DNA of 64,000 nt, taken from contig NZ_CP118607.1 in NCBI RefSeq assembly GCF_028898945.1, forward strand, positions 3,706,001 through 3,770,000. Direction: 5' to 3'. Made by a program: the position numbers and the translations under genes. Shown piece after piece: positions 8,972 to 17,876 of this stretch. The number at the start of each line of letters is the position of its first letter. Position 1 is the first letter of the stretch. This stretch comes from Pseudomonas sp. PSKL.D1. Its GTDB lineage: Bacteria; Pseudomonadota; Gammaproteobacteria; Pseudomonadales; Pseudomonadaceae. Below the pieces are notes generated by a model. It made no database searches, was not told the DNA's origin, and saw only the letters and a program-made list of their open reading frames with translations.

Positions 8972-9904
8972 TTACTCAGAGGGGAAAACCACATACAGGT
9001 CACCTGCCAGCACGGCAGCAGAAGGTGCCCCCTTGACCAGTACTCCGATACTCCGGTCAACCAACCCGAGTGCATTGCCGTCGTAGCGAACGAGATCAAG
9101 CGTACCCTGCACGTCAGATTCATGGATGTTACCCATCGTCTGTTCATCGGGTGGCGTGGTCACTGATACGGTTGCGTCCGGGCTGGACAGGTTGGCGAAT
9201 GCCAAGGTGAGCAAGCCGTCGTGCACGAATACGGCTGGCATGTAGTGATAGGTTTTGTCGATCAGAAGCTGACCACGGCTCCAGCCCGTTTCGCCGTCAA
9301 ACCTGATCAGCGCCAGCCCTTGCTTAGTCTGGTAGAACACATGCAAAAGACGCTGGTACAGACAAACAACAGGGTCCCAGGCTGAACGCGCAAGCGACTG
9401 GCCCATGCCTTGCGGCCGGATATAACCGGCGTTGTGCCACTCATCGCCTAATGAAGAGGTAGCCCAACGCAACTCGCCAAAACCAGAATTGCGCCAGAAC
9501 AGATAAAGCTTGCCATTGCGCTCTGCAACAGACGGAGCCCCATACACGTTCAAGGTCATCTCATCGAGCCGGATCTCTTCGCCAGGCGTCCAACTCAGTA
9601 ACCTGGAGCGATTTCCCCCGGTGGGCAGCAAGCCGATTTCTGCACTGGAGTAGACGTAAATCCTGCCCTTGAAGGTATACACGGCAGGCAAGCCGGAGAA
9701 ACTCTGGATCCCAAGCTCGACGGGAACGCTCCAGGAACCCAGCGCGTGCCTGGACGTCATCATTACCTGGCAGTCGTCGCCCAGATAGAAGCAGTAGAGC
9801 ATGTCACCCTGAACCAGCAGTCGACAGCCTTTGGGGGAACAGATCGGCATTGGCTGGGAGGTATTTACCAAGCCAAGGCGCGATACCGCGCAATGCAATG
9901 TCAT
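8972..9904 (-). CDS. Lectin-like beta-propeller protein paired with the CdtB-like toxin
   Basis: A 310-residue protein made of five to six repeats of the pattern 'small residue, G, x, LY, x, F/V, aromatic, then a W or T strand': GDMLYCFYLG, GRIYVYSSAE, GKLYLFWRNS, RLLHVFYQTK, DGLLTLAFAN and GDLYVVFPSE. This spacing (about 45-55 residues) is that of fucose/sialic-acid lectin or sialidase-like propellers. No Asp-box series or sialidase Arg triad was identified, so binding is more likely than hydrolysis. No signal peptide is visible. ATG 9904 is the only usual start in the frame and has a poor ribosome site. It lies 77 bases after pvdG on the same strand. Its role as the cell-binding partner of the nuclease is inference. 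Confidence 0.6.
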   Translation of the reverse strand: MTLHCAVSRLGLVNTSQPMPICSPKGCRLLVQGDMLYCFYLGDDCQVMMTSRHALGSWSVPVELGIQSFSGLPAVYTFKGRIYVYSSAEIGLLPTGGNRSRLLSWTPGEEIRLDEMTLNVYGAPSVAERNGKLYLFWRNSGFGELRWATSSLGDEWHNAGYIRPQGMGQSLARSAWDPVVCLYQRLLHVFYQTKQGLALIRFDGETGWSRGQLLIDKTYHYMPAVFVHDGLLTLAFANLSSPDATVSVTTPPDEQTMGNIHESDVQGTLDLVRYDGNALGLVDRSIGVLVKGAPSAAVLAGDLYVVFPSE

Positions 9905-9981
9905 GTTGGCACCACGTAAGGAATGAACGAGGCGCCAGTTGAACCGGCCTGGCAGGGCAGCGTCTGTCAGCCCAGTCCTGC

Positions 9982-10719
9982 TCAGTTGACAGACAGTGAC
10001 GCAACAGGCTGACGGGCACCTTGCAAATGCTCGGTCAGCGTCGCAAGGAACGCCTCTTCATGCTCATGCAGGAAGAAGTGGCCACCGGGAAACATGTGCA
10101 ACGAAAAATGGCTGTGGCCTTCTTTGCGCCAGGCTAACAGTTGCTCCTCGCTCGCCCGGTCCGCGTCACCGCCCATTACGTGCAGCGGGCACGGCAGGGT
10201 GGGCCGCTGGCGATACGCATAACGGCCACACATCATGAAATCGGCGCGCAGGATTGGCAGGGTCAGCCCCATGAGTTCAGCGTTGGCCAGTACCTCTTCC
10301 GGGGTGCCGTTGAGCTCGCGCAACTCGCTTTTCAGCTCATCGTCGCTTTTGGGCTCGCGCCAGTTCTTGCCGTCGTAATCTTCACGCCGGGTGGGTGCCG
10401 CCGTGCCGCAGGCAAACAGCGCCAGCGGTGGCGGGCAGCCCAGCGCGCGCAATTCATGGGCCAGCTCGAATGCCAGCAGCGCACCCAGGCTGTGACCCAG
10501 CAGCGCATACGGCGCGGCGGTGGCCAGGCGTTGCTCGGCGGCCAGTTGCCGGGCCAGGGCCTGCATGTCAGTTTGCAACGGCTCGCCCATACGCGCGCCA
10601 CGCCCGGGCAACTCCACCGGCCGCACCTGCAACCAGGCCGGCAGCTTGCGCCGCCAGCGGCTGTAGACCATGGCGCTGGCGCCCGAATAAGGCAGGCACA
10701 GCAGGTTGAGCGTGGTCAC
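9982..10719 (-). CDS. pvdG: Type II thioesterase of the pyoverdine pathway
   Basis: A 245-residue alpha/beta-hydrolase of the type II thioesterase family associated with non-ribosomal peptide synthetases. The motifs are PYSGAS near the N-terminus, the nucleophile elbow GHSLGA (about residues 74-79), and the catalytic His in [11 protein letters not shown] (about 210). Such enzymes remove misloaded acyl groups from carrier domains. It begins with GTG at 10719 inside the mbtH stop (GTGA overlap), so the two are translationally coupled. With mbtH and the iron operon nearby, pyoverdine synthesis is the likely pathway. Confidence 0.85.
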   Translation of the reverse strand: MTTLNLLCLPYSGASAMVYSRWRRKLPAWLQVRPVELPGRGARMGEPLQTDMQALARQLAAEQRLATAAPYALLGHSLGALLAFELAHELRALGCPPPLALFACGTAAPTRREDYDGKNWREPKSDDELKSELRELNGTPEEVLANAELMGLTLPILRADFMMCGRYAYRQRPTLPCPLHVMGGDADRASEEQLLAWRKEGHSHFSLHMFPGGHFFLHEHEEAFLATLTEHLQGARQPVASLSVN

Positions 10720-10937
10720 TGGGCGGCAGCTTCAGCCATTTTCTGGCGCAGGCTCAGCGGACGCATGTCGGTCCAGACCTCGTCGATGTAGGCCAGGCAG
10801 TCTTTCTTCAGGCCGCTCTTGCCCACGGCGCGCCAGCCGTTGGGGATGGCCTTGTAGTCGGGCCAGATGGAATATTGCTCTTCGTGGTTGACCACTACCT
10901 GAAACTGGATATCGTCGCGGTCGAATACGGAAGTCAT
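10716..10937 (-). CDS. MbtH-like protein (adenylation-domain partner)
   Basis: A 73-residue MbtH family protein with the signature [19 protein letters not shown] and WRAVG. MbtH proteins bind and activate adenylation domains of peptide synthetases; in Pseudomonas this one serves pyoverdine assembly (P. aeruginosa PA2412). An AAGGAG ribosome site precedes ATG 10937. A PvdS-type promoter lies about 60 bases upstream. Confidence 0.93.
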   Translation of the reverse strand: MTSVFDRDDIQFQVVVNHEEQYSIWPDYKAIPNGWRAVGKSGLKKDCLAYIDEVWTDMRPLSLRQKMAEAAAQ

Positions 10938-10999
10938 TGCCTGTCTCCTTGAGTGATAGGTCCCGTTACGCGCCTTGGCGTAGGAGGGCTCTCAGGTAG

Positions 11000-11023
11000 A
11001 CGTAGGAAACTTCGGAAAAATTA
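11000..11023 (-). promoter_or_regulatory. Iron-starvation box (PvdS/PfrI-type sigma promoter) for mbtH-pvdG
   Basis: On the minus strand the sequence reads TAATT, then exactly 16 bases, then CGT. The consensus for the PvdS family is TAAAT-N16-CGT, so there is one mismatch and the exact spacing. It is 62 bases before the mbtH start. This predicts expression by the pyoverdine ECF sigma factor under low iron. Confidence 0.65.
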
Positions 11024-11027
11024 GGCT

Positions 11028-11429
11028 TCAACCATCGCGCAACAAGTCATGGGCATCCAGCAACCGGAATGCCACCTGCGGATTGCGCTCCAACCCCCGT
11101 CGAATTGCGGCCGGGATCGACTGACGGGTCTTGCGGCAAAGCCCGGGCTGGGCGTCCAGTTCGATGACGATGCCACGCATGGTGCGTACCTCGTTGAAGC
11201 CGGGGGCGATGTGCACGCGGATGCCGAGGTTTTCGTACATCCGTTGTTGTAGCCGTTGCAGGTCTTCCAGGTCCTTGAGGTTTTCCAGCCGTTCGAGCAG
11301 GCGTTTCTCTTCCTGGCGGGTGAGCAGGAGGATGCGCTGGGCCACGGGCGGCTGGCCGGTAAGCTGTTCGCGGCCGCAGTCACAGGCGCCAGGGGGGCAC
11401 GGTTGGCGTACAGGAGGCGGGGTGGTCAT
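11028..11429 (-). CDS. Small hypothetical protein with an N-terminal coiled coil
   Basis: A 133-residue protein from ATG 11429; the frame is open to 11606, but the upstream part is basic and not protein-like. It begins with a Pro/Cys-rich stretch (CPPGACDCG), then a Leu/Glu-rich helix (RQEEKRLLERLENLKDLEDLQRLQQRM) that should form a coiled coil, then a compact domain ending FRLLDAHDLLRDG. I do not recognise the family. The CxxxxCxC motif may bind metal. It is divergent from purU across a 228-base regulatory region. Confidence 0.6.
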   Translation of the reverse strand: MTTPPPVRQPCPPGACDCGREQLTGQPPVAQRILLLTRQEEKRLLERLENLKDLEDLQRLQQRMYENLGIRVHIAPGFNEVRTMRGIVIELDAQPGLCRKTRQSIPAAIRRGLERNPQVAFRLLDAHDLLRDG

Positions 11430-11502
11430 GGGGCAAGCATAGCCTGTGGTTGCCGTTTCGCGGGTAGGTCCGCCTTCAAAGGTACTGCGAACTGCCCGGT
11501 TG

Positions 11503-11533
11503 AAATTTCCTGACAGGATAAAAAATTTCCTGA
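11503..11533 (+). promoter_or_regulatory. Direct repeat, probable activator site of the purU operon
   Basis: The 11-mer AAATTTCCTGA occurs at 11503-11513 and 11523-11533, a 20-base period equal to two helical turns. It is followed closely by a weak -35 area and a TATAAA (11564-11569). This layout is typical of an AraC-type activator next to a weak promoter. Confidence 0.5.
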
Positions 11534-11563
11534 ATGCACTAGACCTCCCCCACCCACTTCGCC

Positions 11564-11594
11564 TATAAATTGCCCAAGGGAAATTTATATTCCC
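11564..11594 (+). promoter_or_regulatory. -10 element and dyad at the start of the purU operon
   Basis: TATAAA at 11564-11569 is a candidate -10. An imperfect dyad GGGAAATTTATATTCCC (11578-11594, outer five bases paired) falls at the expected transcription start and could be a second operator or a 5' hairpin. Confidence 0.4.
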
Positions 11595-11657
11595 ATCAAG
11601 AAACATTATTCCGCCCTTGTGCCGACCTGCCCCACTCCATCACGAGGCCCACCCGAC

Positions 11658-12524
11658 ATGCATCCCGCTCCCGATCATTTCATCCTGCGCGTCAGCTGCC
11701 CGGCCGTGTCCGGCATCGTCGCCGCGGTGACCACCTACCTGGCCGAGCATGGTTGCTACATCAGCGAAATGGCGCAGTTCGACGACGAGGACAACGGCCG
11801 CTTCTTCATGCGCGCCGTGTTCCGCTACAACACCGGCGTCAGCGGTGACACGCCGCAACTGGAAGCGGGCTTTGCCGACGTGGCGCAACGTTTTGACATG
11901 GACTGGAGCCTGCACAGCAGCGCCCGGCCCATGCGTGTGCTGCTGATGGTCAGCAAGTTCGACCACTGCCTGGCCGACCTGCTGTACCGCCACGCCAAGG
12001 GCGAGCTGGAGATGCAGATTACCGCCGTAGTGTCCAACCACCTGGACCTGCGCCCCATGGCCGAACGCCAAGGCATCCGCTTCGTCTACCTGCCGGTGAG
12101 CAAAGACACCAAGGCCGAACAGGAAGCCGCCTTGATGCGCATCGTCGAAGACTCCGGCACCGAGCTGGTGGTGCTGGCGCGCTACATGCAGATCCTCTCC
12201 GACGACCTGTGCCGCCAGCTGTCGGGCCGGGCGATCAACATCCACCACTCCTTCCTGCCCGGCTTCAAGGGCGCCAAACCCTACCACCAGGCCTACCAAC
12301 GCGGGGTCAAGCTGATCGGCGCCACCGCCCACTACGTCACCAGCGACCTCGACGAGGGGCCGATCATCGAGCAGGAAGTGCAGCGCGTGGACCACGCCTA
12401 CGCCCCCGAGGACCTGGTGGCCATCGGCCGGGACACCGAGACCATCGCCCTGTCCCGCGCCGTGAAATACCACCTGGAACACCGGGTGTTCCTCAACCAC
12501 GACCGCACGGTGATCTTCAAATGA
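11658..12524 (+). CDS. purU: Formyltetrahydrofolate deformylase
   Basis: A 288-residue PurU homologue: an N-terminal ACT domain (about 5-85) and a C-terminal formyltransferase-fold domain. The active-site Asn and His lie in [19 protein letters not shown] (about 194-196) and the catalytic Asp in TSDLDEGPI (about 232). It hydrolyses 10-formyl-THF to THF and formate. ATG 11658 was chosen over an in-frame ATG 39 bases upstream because the protein then aligns with usual PurU length and a GAGG site precedes it. It heads an operon with folD and a sarcosine-oxidase-like enzyme, so it recycles folate charged during demethylation. Confidence 0.93.
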   Translation: MHPAPDHFILRVSCPAVSGIVAAVTTYLAEHGCYISEMAQFDDEDNGRFFMRAVFRYNTGVSGDTPQLEAGFADVAQRFDMDWSLHSSARPMRVLLMVSKFDHCLADLLYRHAKGELEMQITAVVSNHLDLRPMAERQGIRFVYLPVSKDTKAEQEAALMRIVEDSGTELVVLARYMQILSDDLCRQLSGRAINIHHSFLPGFKGAKPYHQAYQRGVKLIGATAHYVTSDLDEGPIIEQEVQRVDHAYAPEDLVAIGRDTETIALSRAVKYHLEHRVFLNHDRTVIFK

Positions 12525-13432
12525 ACGCCATCCCCAGCGTCAAGCTGATCGACGGCAAGGCTACCGCCGCGCGGGTGCTGGCCGAGGTACGCGAGCAGGT
12601 GCACACCCTGCGCCAGGGCGGCGTGCAGCCGGGCCTGGCGGTGGTGCTGGTGGGCGCCGACGCTGCCAGCCAGGTGTATGTGCGCAACAAGGTGCTGCGT
12701 GCCGAGGAAGTGGGCATCCGCTCGCTGGAACACCGCCTGCCGGCCGACACCACCCAAGCCCAGTTGCTGACCCTGATCGACCGCCTCAACCGCGACGATG
12801 CGGTCAACGGCATCCTCGTGCAACTGCCATTGCCGGCGCACATCGACGAACACGCCGTATTGCAAGCCATCCGCCCACTCAAGGACGTGGACGGCTTTCA
12901 CAGTGAAAACGTCGGCGGCCTGGCCCAAGGCCGTGACGTGCTCACCCCTTGCACCCCAAGCGGCTGCATGCGCCTGTTGCGCGATGCCTGCGGCGAGCTG
13001 CGTGGCAAGCACGCGGTGGTGGTGGGCCGCTCCAGCATCGTCGGCAAACCCATGGCCGCCCTGCTGCTGCAGGCCGACTGCACGGTCACCGTGGTGCACT
13101 CGCGCAGCCGCGACCTGCCGGCACTGTGCCGCCAGGCCGACATCCTGGTGGCGGCGGTCGGCAAGCCGCGGTTGATCGGCGCCAACTGGCTCAAGCCCGG
13201 CGCCGTGGTGATCGACGTCGGCATCAACCGCATCGAGGAAGACGGCCGCAGCCGCCTGGTTGGCGATGTCGACTTCGCAGCCGCCCTGCCCCAAGTGGCC
13301 GGTATCACCCCGGTGCCCGGCGGCGTCGGGCCGATGACCATCGCCTACCTGATGAAAAACACCCTGCTCGCCCTCGACCTGCAGCAACAGGCCGCCCACC
13401 AGGAGCGCACCTCATGCCTTTCGCCCTGCTGA
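12521..13432 (+). CDS. folD: Methylenetetrahydrofolate dehydrogenase/cyclohydrolase
   Basis: A 303-residue bifunctional FolD that oxidises 5,10-methylene-THF to 10-formyl-THF. The catalytic Lys region is [15 protein letters not shown], the substrate loop PLKDVDGFH, the NADP-binding motif GRSSIVGKP and the C-terminal [10 protein letters not shown]. It starts within the purU stop (ATGA) and its last 19 bases overlap the next gene. This is probably a second, pathway-dedicated FolD copy; Pseudomonas usually has a housekeeping one elsewhere. Confidence 0.93.
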   Translation: MNAIPSVKLIDGKATAARVLAEVREQVHTLRQGGVQPGLAVVLVGADAASQVYVRNKVLRAEEVGIRSLEHRLPADTTQAQLLTLIDRLNRDDAVNGILVQLPLPAHIDEHAVLQAIRPLKDVDGFHSENVGGLAQGRDVLTPCTPSGCMRLLRDACGELRGKHAVVVGRSSIVGKPMAALLLQADCTVTVVHSRSRDLPALCRQADILVAAVGKPRLIGANWLKPGAVVIDVGINRIEEDGRSRLVGDVDFAAALPQVAGITPVPGGVGPMTIAYLMKNTLLALDLQQQAAHQERTSCLSPC

Positions 13433-14655
13433 AATACGGCCTGAGCGCCGACTACCCGGTGGAGGTCGACCTGCCGCCACCCTGTGAACTCAAGCCACAC
13501 TATGACGTGGTGATCATCGGCGGCGGCGGCCACGGCGTGGCCATCGCCTACTACCTGGCCAAGTACCACGGCGTGACCAACGTCGCCGTACTGGAAAAGG
13601 CCTACCTGGGCGGCGGCAATACCGCACGCAACACGGCGGTGATCCGCTCCAACTACCTGACCTCCGAGGGTGTACGTTTTTACGCGGAATCGGTGCGGAT
13701 GTTCCAAGGGCTGTCGAACGAGTTCGACTTCAACATCATGTATTCCGAGCGCGGCCAGCTCACCCTGGCGCATACGGACGCCACCGTGCGGGCCTTCCGC
13801 CAGCGCGCCGAGGTCAACAAGCACTTTGGCGGGCGCACCGAAATGATCGACCGCCAGCAGATCCGCGAACTGGTACCGAGCCTGAACCTCGACCCCGGCC
13901 ACCTCCCGGTGCTCGCCGGCCTGTGGCACATCGATGGCGCTACCGCCCGCCACGACGCCGTGGCCTGGGGCTACGCCAAGCAGGCCGCCAAGCGCGGGGT
14001 GGAAATCCACCAACTGACCGAAGTGCAAGACCTGGTCATCCGCAATGGCCGCATCGAGGCCGTCAAAACCAACCGCGGCACCGTGCAGTGCGGCTGTGTG
14101 GTGCAGGCGGTGGCTGGCGCAAGCTCGCTGCTGATGGCCAAGGCCGGCATCCGTGCGCCGATCCACACCTACCCGCTGCAGGCGATGGTCACCCAGCCAT
14201 TCAAACCGTTCCTCGACCCATTGGTGAGCTCGTCAGCACTGCATTGCTACGTGCAGCAGACCAGCCGCGGCGAGATCGTTTTTGGCGGTGGCTCCGACCC
14301 CTACCCGCTGTACAACACCCGCTCCACCCTCGACCTCAAGGAGAGCCTGCTTGCCCACGCCATCGAGATGTTCCCGTTCATGGCCAACGCCAAGCTGATG
14401 CGCCAATGGGCCGGCAGCACCGACATGACCCCGGACTACAGCCCGATCATGGGCCTGTCACCCGTTGAAAATTACTACCTCGACGCCGGCTGGGGCACTT
14501 GGGGCTTCAAGGCCACGCCCATTTGCGGCAAGACCATGGCGGAGCTGGTGGCCAGCGGCGGCAAGGTGCCGGAACTGATTGCCCCGTTCGCCCTGGAGCG
14601 CTTCAGCCGCTTCCAGCAGGTCAACGAAATGGGCGCCACCGCGGCCAGCCACTAG
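13414..14655 (+). CDS. FAD-dependent oxidoreductase, sarcosine oxidase beta / N-methylglutamate dehydrogenase-like subunit
   Basis: A 413-residue protein from ATG 13414, with AGGAG 8 bases upstream. It has an N-terminal dinucleotide-binding motif ([20 protein letters not shown], residues 31-50) and [11 protein letters not shown] (His about 180), the position where heterotetrameric sarcosine oxidases carry covalent FMN. It is the catalytic N-demethylating subunit, which removes a methyl group from a secondary amine acid. The gene order B-D-A-G after purU-folD is shared by soxBDAG and mgdABCD operons. The substrate (sarcosine, N-methylglutamate or another N-methyl compound) cannot be fixed from sequence. 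Confidence 0.85.
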   Translation: MPFALLKYGLSADYPVEVDLPPPCELKPHYDVVIIGGGGHGVAIAYYLAKYHGVTNVAVLEKAYLGGGNTARNTAVIRSNYLTSEGVRFYAESVRMFQGLSNEFDFNIMYSERGQLTLAHTDATVRAFRQRAEVNKHFGGRTEMIDRQQIRELVPSLNLDPGHLPVLAGLWHIDGATARHDAVAWGYAKQAAKRGVEIHQLTEVQDLVIRNGRIEAVKTNRGTVQCGCVVQAVAGASSLLMAKAGIRAPIHTYPLQAMVTQPFKPFLDPLVSSSALHCYVQQTSRGEIVFGGGSDPYPLYNTRSTLDLKESLLAHAIEMFPFMANAKLMRQWAGSTDMTPDYSPIMGLSPVENYYLDAGWGTWGFKATPICGKTMAELVASGGKVPELIAPFALERFSRFQQVNEMGATAASH

Positions 14656-14667
14656 GAGCACACGAAG

Positions 14668-14973
14668 ATGAAGATCCTGACCTGCCCCTTGAACGGCCCA
14701 CGCAATATCAGCGAGTTCACCTACGGCGGCGAGTTCAAGCCCATGCCCGACCCGGCCACCTGCACTGACGCCGCGTGGGCCGACTACGTGTTCAACAGCG
14801 ACAACCTGGCCGGCGTGGTCACCGAGTGGTGGCTGCACAATGCCTCCAGCTACTGGTTTCTGGCTGAGCGCCACACCGTGACCGACCAGGTGCTGCGCAC
14901 CTTCGACCCTAAAGAACGGTTCGACCGCCGCGTCGACTTCACCCCCGCCGCCACCCCGGAGATCGCCGGATGA
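14668..14973 (+). CDS. Delta-type small subunit with altered zinc site
   Basis: A 101-residue homologue of sarcosine oxidase delta (SoxD). True SoxD carries Zn on CPxCG and HxxxC motifs. Here the first motif reads CPLNGPRNISEF, so Cys9 is Asn, and the second reads WLHNASSYWF, so the distal Cys is Ser. Two of four ligands are lost. This pattern suggests the N-methylglutamate dehydrogenase branch rather than classical sarcosine oxidase. AGGAG overlaps the upstream stop codon, and its own stop overlaps the next ATG. Confidence 0.8.
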   Translation: MKILTCPLNGPRNISEFTYGGEFKPMPDPATCTDAAWADYVFNSDNLAGVVTEWWLHNASSYWFLAERHTVTDQVLRTFDPKERFDRRVDFTPAATPEIAG

Positions 14974-17873
14974 ACAGCCTCAATCGCCTCCCCGCGCCCA
15001 TGGGCCAGCTGATCGACCGCGAGCGGCCCGTGCGCTTTATCTTCGACGGCCAGGCCTGTGAGGGTTTTGCCGGTGACAGCATCGCCAGCGCCCTGCTCGG
15101 CAACGGCCGCTGGCTGCTGTCGCGCTCGTTCAAGTACCACCGCCCGCGTGGCCCGCTGAGCCTGGCCGGGCAGGACGCCAACACCCTGGTGCAACTGCGC
15201 GACGAACCCAACGTGCTGGCCGACATGCAAGCCGCCAGTGACGGCCTGGTGGTCGAGGGGCAAAACTTCAACGGCAGCCTGGAGCACGACCGCGATGCCT
15301 ACCTGGGCAAGTTTTCGCGCTTCATGCCGGTGGGCTTCTACTACCGCTCGTTCTACAAACCCAAAGGCATGTGGAAGGTGTGGGAGCCGTTGATTCGCAA
15401 AAAGGCCGGCCTGGGCGTGCTCGACCTGAACTTCACGCCACAGTACCACGACAAGGCCTACCTGTTTGTGGACGTGGCCGTGATCGGCGCAGGGCCCGCC
15501 GGTTTGCGCGCCGCGCTGGACGCTGCCAATGCCGGGGCCAAGGTGCTGCTGATCGAGCAACAGCCCGTGCTCGGGGGCTCACTCACCTACGCCCGCTTTG
15601 ACATTGCCGGCACCCGCGCCGCCCGCCTGCGCGAAGAACTGCTCAGCGCCGTCGAAGGCCACCCGAACATTCAGGTACTGCTGCAGGCCACCTGCAACGG
15701 CTGGTTCACCGACAACTACCTGCCGGTGATTCAGCACAAACGCATGTACAAAGTGCGCGCCTCCCGTTGCCTGGTGGCGGCCGGTTCGTTCGACCAGCCC
15801 GTGGTGTTTCGCAACAACGACCTGCCAGGGGTGATGCTGACCAGCGCCGCCCAACGCCTGATGAGGCTGTACGCGGTTAAACCCGGCCAGCGCGCGGTGA
15901 TCCTCACCGGCAACGACGACGGCTACCTGGCCGCCCTCGACCTGCAGGAACAAGGCGTGGCCATCGCCGCCCTGGTGGACATGCGCGCCGCCCCCGCCGA
16001 TGCAGCGCTCGCCGCCGAACTCAAGCGCCGCGACATCCCCCTGCACCTGGGCAGCACGGTGTACGAAGCCCTGCACGAAAGCGGCATGCGCCATGTGAGT
16101 GGCGCCGAGATCCGCCCGATCACCGGGCAAGGTAAAGTCGGCGAGCACGGCCTGCGTGTGGCGTGCGACCTGCTGTGCATGTCGGCAGGCTACATGCCGG
16201 TGTATCAGCTGCTGTGCCAGGCTGGCGGCAAGCTGGCGTACGACGTGAACCGCGACGAGTTCGCCATCAGCAACCTGCCGGCCGGGCTGGACATCGCCGG
16301 CTCGGTCAACGGCCGGCACCAGTTGGACAACGTGCTGGCCGACGCCGCCCGTGGCGCCGCCGAAGCGTTGGCGGCACTAGGCCTGCAAGCGCCAACGCCG
16401 GGCACCTTCAGTGCCGAAGCCAAGGTCAACTTCCCTTGGCCAATTTTCCCCCACCCCAAAGGCAAGGATTTCGTCGATTTCGATGAAGACCTGCAAGTGC
16501 GCGACATCGTCAACGCTACCCGTAGCGGCTACCGCGACGTGCAGCTGGTCAAGCGCTTTTCCACCGTCGGCATGGGCCCGTCCCAAGGCCGCCACTCAGC
16601 GCTGCCCACCGCACGGCTGGTGGCCCAGGCCACCGGGCGCAGCATCAGCGAAACCGGCGTGACCACCGCCCGCCCACCGTTCCAGGCCGAGAAACTGGCC
16701 CATGTGGCCGGCCGCGCCTTCGACCCGTACCGGCAAACCCCGATGCACCGCCGCCACTTGCAGGCCGGCGCCAAAATGATGCCCGCCGGCATCTGGCAGC
16801 GCCCGGCCTATTACGGCAAGCCCGAGGAACGCGAGCGCTGCATGCAGGAAGAAGCCCGCCATGTGCGCGAGAAGGTTGGCCTGATCGACGTGTCGACTTT
16901 GGGCGGCCTGGACGTGCGCGGCCCCGACGCGGCTGAATTGCTCGAACGCCTGTACACCTTCGGTTTCGCCAAACTGCCCGTGGGCCGCACCCGCTACGCA
17001 CTGATGACCAACGAGCATGGCGTGGTGATTGACGATGGCGTGTGCGCGCGCCTGGCAGAACAGCATTTCTATGTAACGGCCACCACCAGTGGCGTGGACC
17101 GTATCTACCAGCAAATGCTGAAATGGAACGCCCAATGGCGCCTGGACGTGGACATCACCAACGTCACCGCCGCGCTGGCGGCCGTCAACCTCGCCGGGCC
17201 ACTGTCACGCCAGGTGCTGGCCAAAGTGTGCACGGACATCGACCTGGGCGCCGAAGCCTTCCCGTACCTGGGGGTGCGGCTGGGTACCGTGGCGGGCATC
17301 CCGGCGCGCATCCTGCGGGTGGGCTTCGTCGGCGAGCTGGGCTATGAAGTGCACGTACCGGCACGCCATGCCGAACGCCTGTGGGACGCCTTGATGCAAG
17401 CCGGTGCCGGCCTGGGCATTCGCCCGTTCGGTGTCGAGACACAACGCCTGCTGCGCCTGGAAAAAGGCCACGTCATCATCAGCCAGGACACCGACGGCAT
17501 GACCCACCCGGCCGAGATCGACATGCAGTGGGCGATCGGCCGCAAGAAGCCGTTCTTCGTCGGCAAGCGCTCCATCGAAATCCTCGAAGCGCAGCCCCTC
17601 AAGCGCAAGCTGGTCGGCTTTACCCTGCCCAAAGGCAGCCCTCAACCGCTGGAGGGCCATTTGGTGCTCAGCGGCCCGGACATCAGCGGCAACGTTACCT
17701 CTTGCGAGTATTCGCAAACCTTGGGGCAGATCATCGGCCTGGCCTACGCCGGCGCCCACCAGGCCACACCTGGCATGCACATCCCGATCCGCGTGGAAGG
17801 CGGTGTGATGGTCAATGCCAAGGTGGTGCAACTGCCCTTCCACGACCCCGACAACCTGCGCCAGGAGCTGTAA
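14970..17873 (+). CDS. Sarcosine oxidase alpha-like / N-methylglutamate dehydrogenase large subunit
   Basis: A 967-residue protein, the normal length for SoxA/MgdC. The order is: a small N-terminal 2Fe-2S-like fold (residues 1-100), a pyridine-nucleotide/FAD disulfide-oxidoreductase-type domain (VDVAVIGAGPAGLRAAL, about 168-185), and from about 590 a GcvT-like folate-binding domain (VGLIDVSTLGGLDVRGPDA and GVETQRLLRLEKGH). The C-terminal domain traps the released one-carbon unit as 5,10-methylene-THF, which FolD and PurU then process. The ATG lies in the upstream stop codon. Confidence 0.87.
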   Translation: MNSLNRLPAPMGQLIDRERPVRFIFDGQACEGFAGDSIASALLGNGRWLLSRSFKYHRPRGPLSLAGQDANTLVQLRDEPNVLADMQAASDGLVVEGQNFNGSLEHDRDAYLGKFSRFMPVGFYYRSFYKPKGMWKVWEPLIRKKAGLGVLDLNFTPQYHDKAYLFVDVAVIGAGPAGLRAALDAANAGAKVLLIEQQPVLGGSLTYARFDIAGTRAARLREELLSAVEGHPNIQVLLQATCNGWFTDNYLPVIQHKRMYKVRASRCLVAAGSFDQPVVFRNNDLPGVMLTSAAQRLMRLYAVKPGQRAVILTGNDDGYLAALDLQEQGVAIAALVDMRAAPADAALAAELKRRDIPLHLGSTVYEALHESGMRHVSGAEIRPITGQGKVGEHGLRVACDLLCMSAGYMPVYQLLCQAGGKLAYDVNRDEFAISNLPAGLDIAGSVNGRHQLDNVLADAARGAAEALAALGLQAPTPGTFSAEAKVNFPWPIFPHPKGKDFVDFDEDLQVRDIVNATRSGYRDVQLVKRFSTVGMGPSQGRHSALPTARLVAQATGRSISETGVTTARPPFQAEKLAHVAGRAFDPYRQTPMHRRHLQAGAKMMPAGIWQRPAYYGKPEERERCMQEEARHVREKVGLIDVSTLGGLDVRGPDAAELLERLYTFGFAKLPVGRTRYALMTNEHGVVIDDGVCARLAEQHFYVTATTSGVDRIYQQMLKWNAQWRLDVDITNVTAALAAVNLAGPLSRQVLAKVCTDIDLGAEAFPYLGVRLGTVAGIPARILRVGFVGELGYEVHVPARHAERLWDALMQAGAGLGIRPFGVETQRLLRLEKGHVIISQDTDGMTHPAEIDMQWAIGRKKPFFVGKRSIEILEAQPLKRKLVGFTLPKGSPQPLEGHLVLSGPDISGNVTSCEYSQTLGQIIGLAYAGAHQATPGMHIPIRVEGGVMVNAKVVQLPFHDPDNLRQEL

Positions 17874-17876
17874 GCC

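Noticed and set aside
12949..13413. N-terminal extension of the SoxB-like protein to 12949
   Set aside because: The extension overlaps folD in another frame and is Arg/Gly-rich; ATG 13414 has a good ribosome site and starts the FAD fold at the usual distance.
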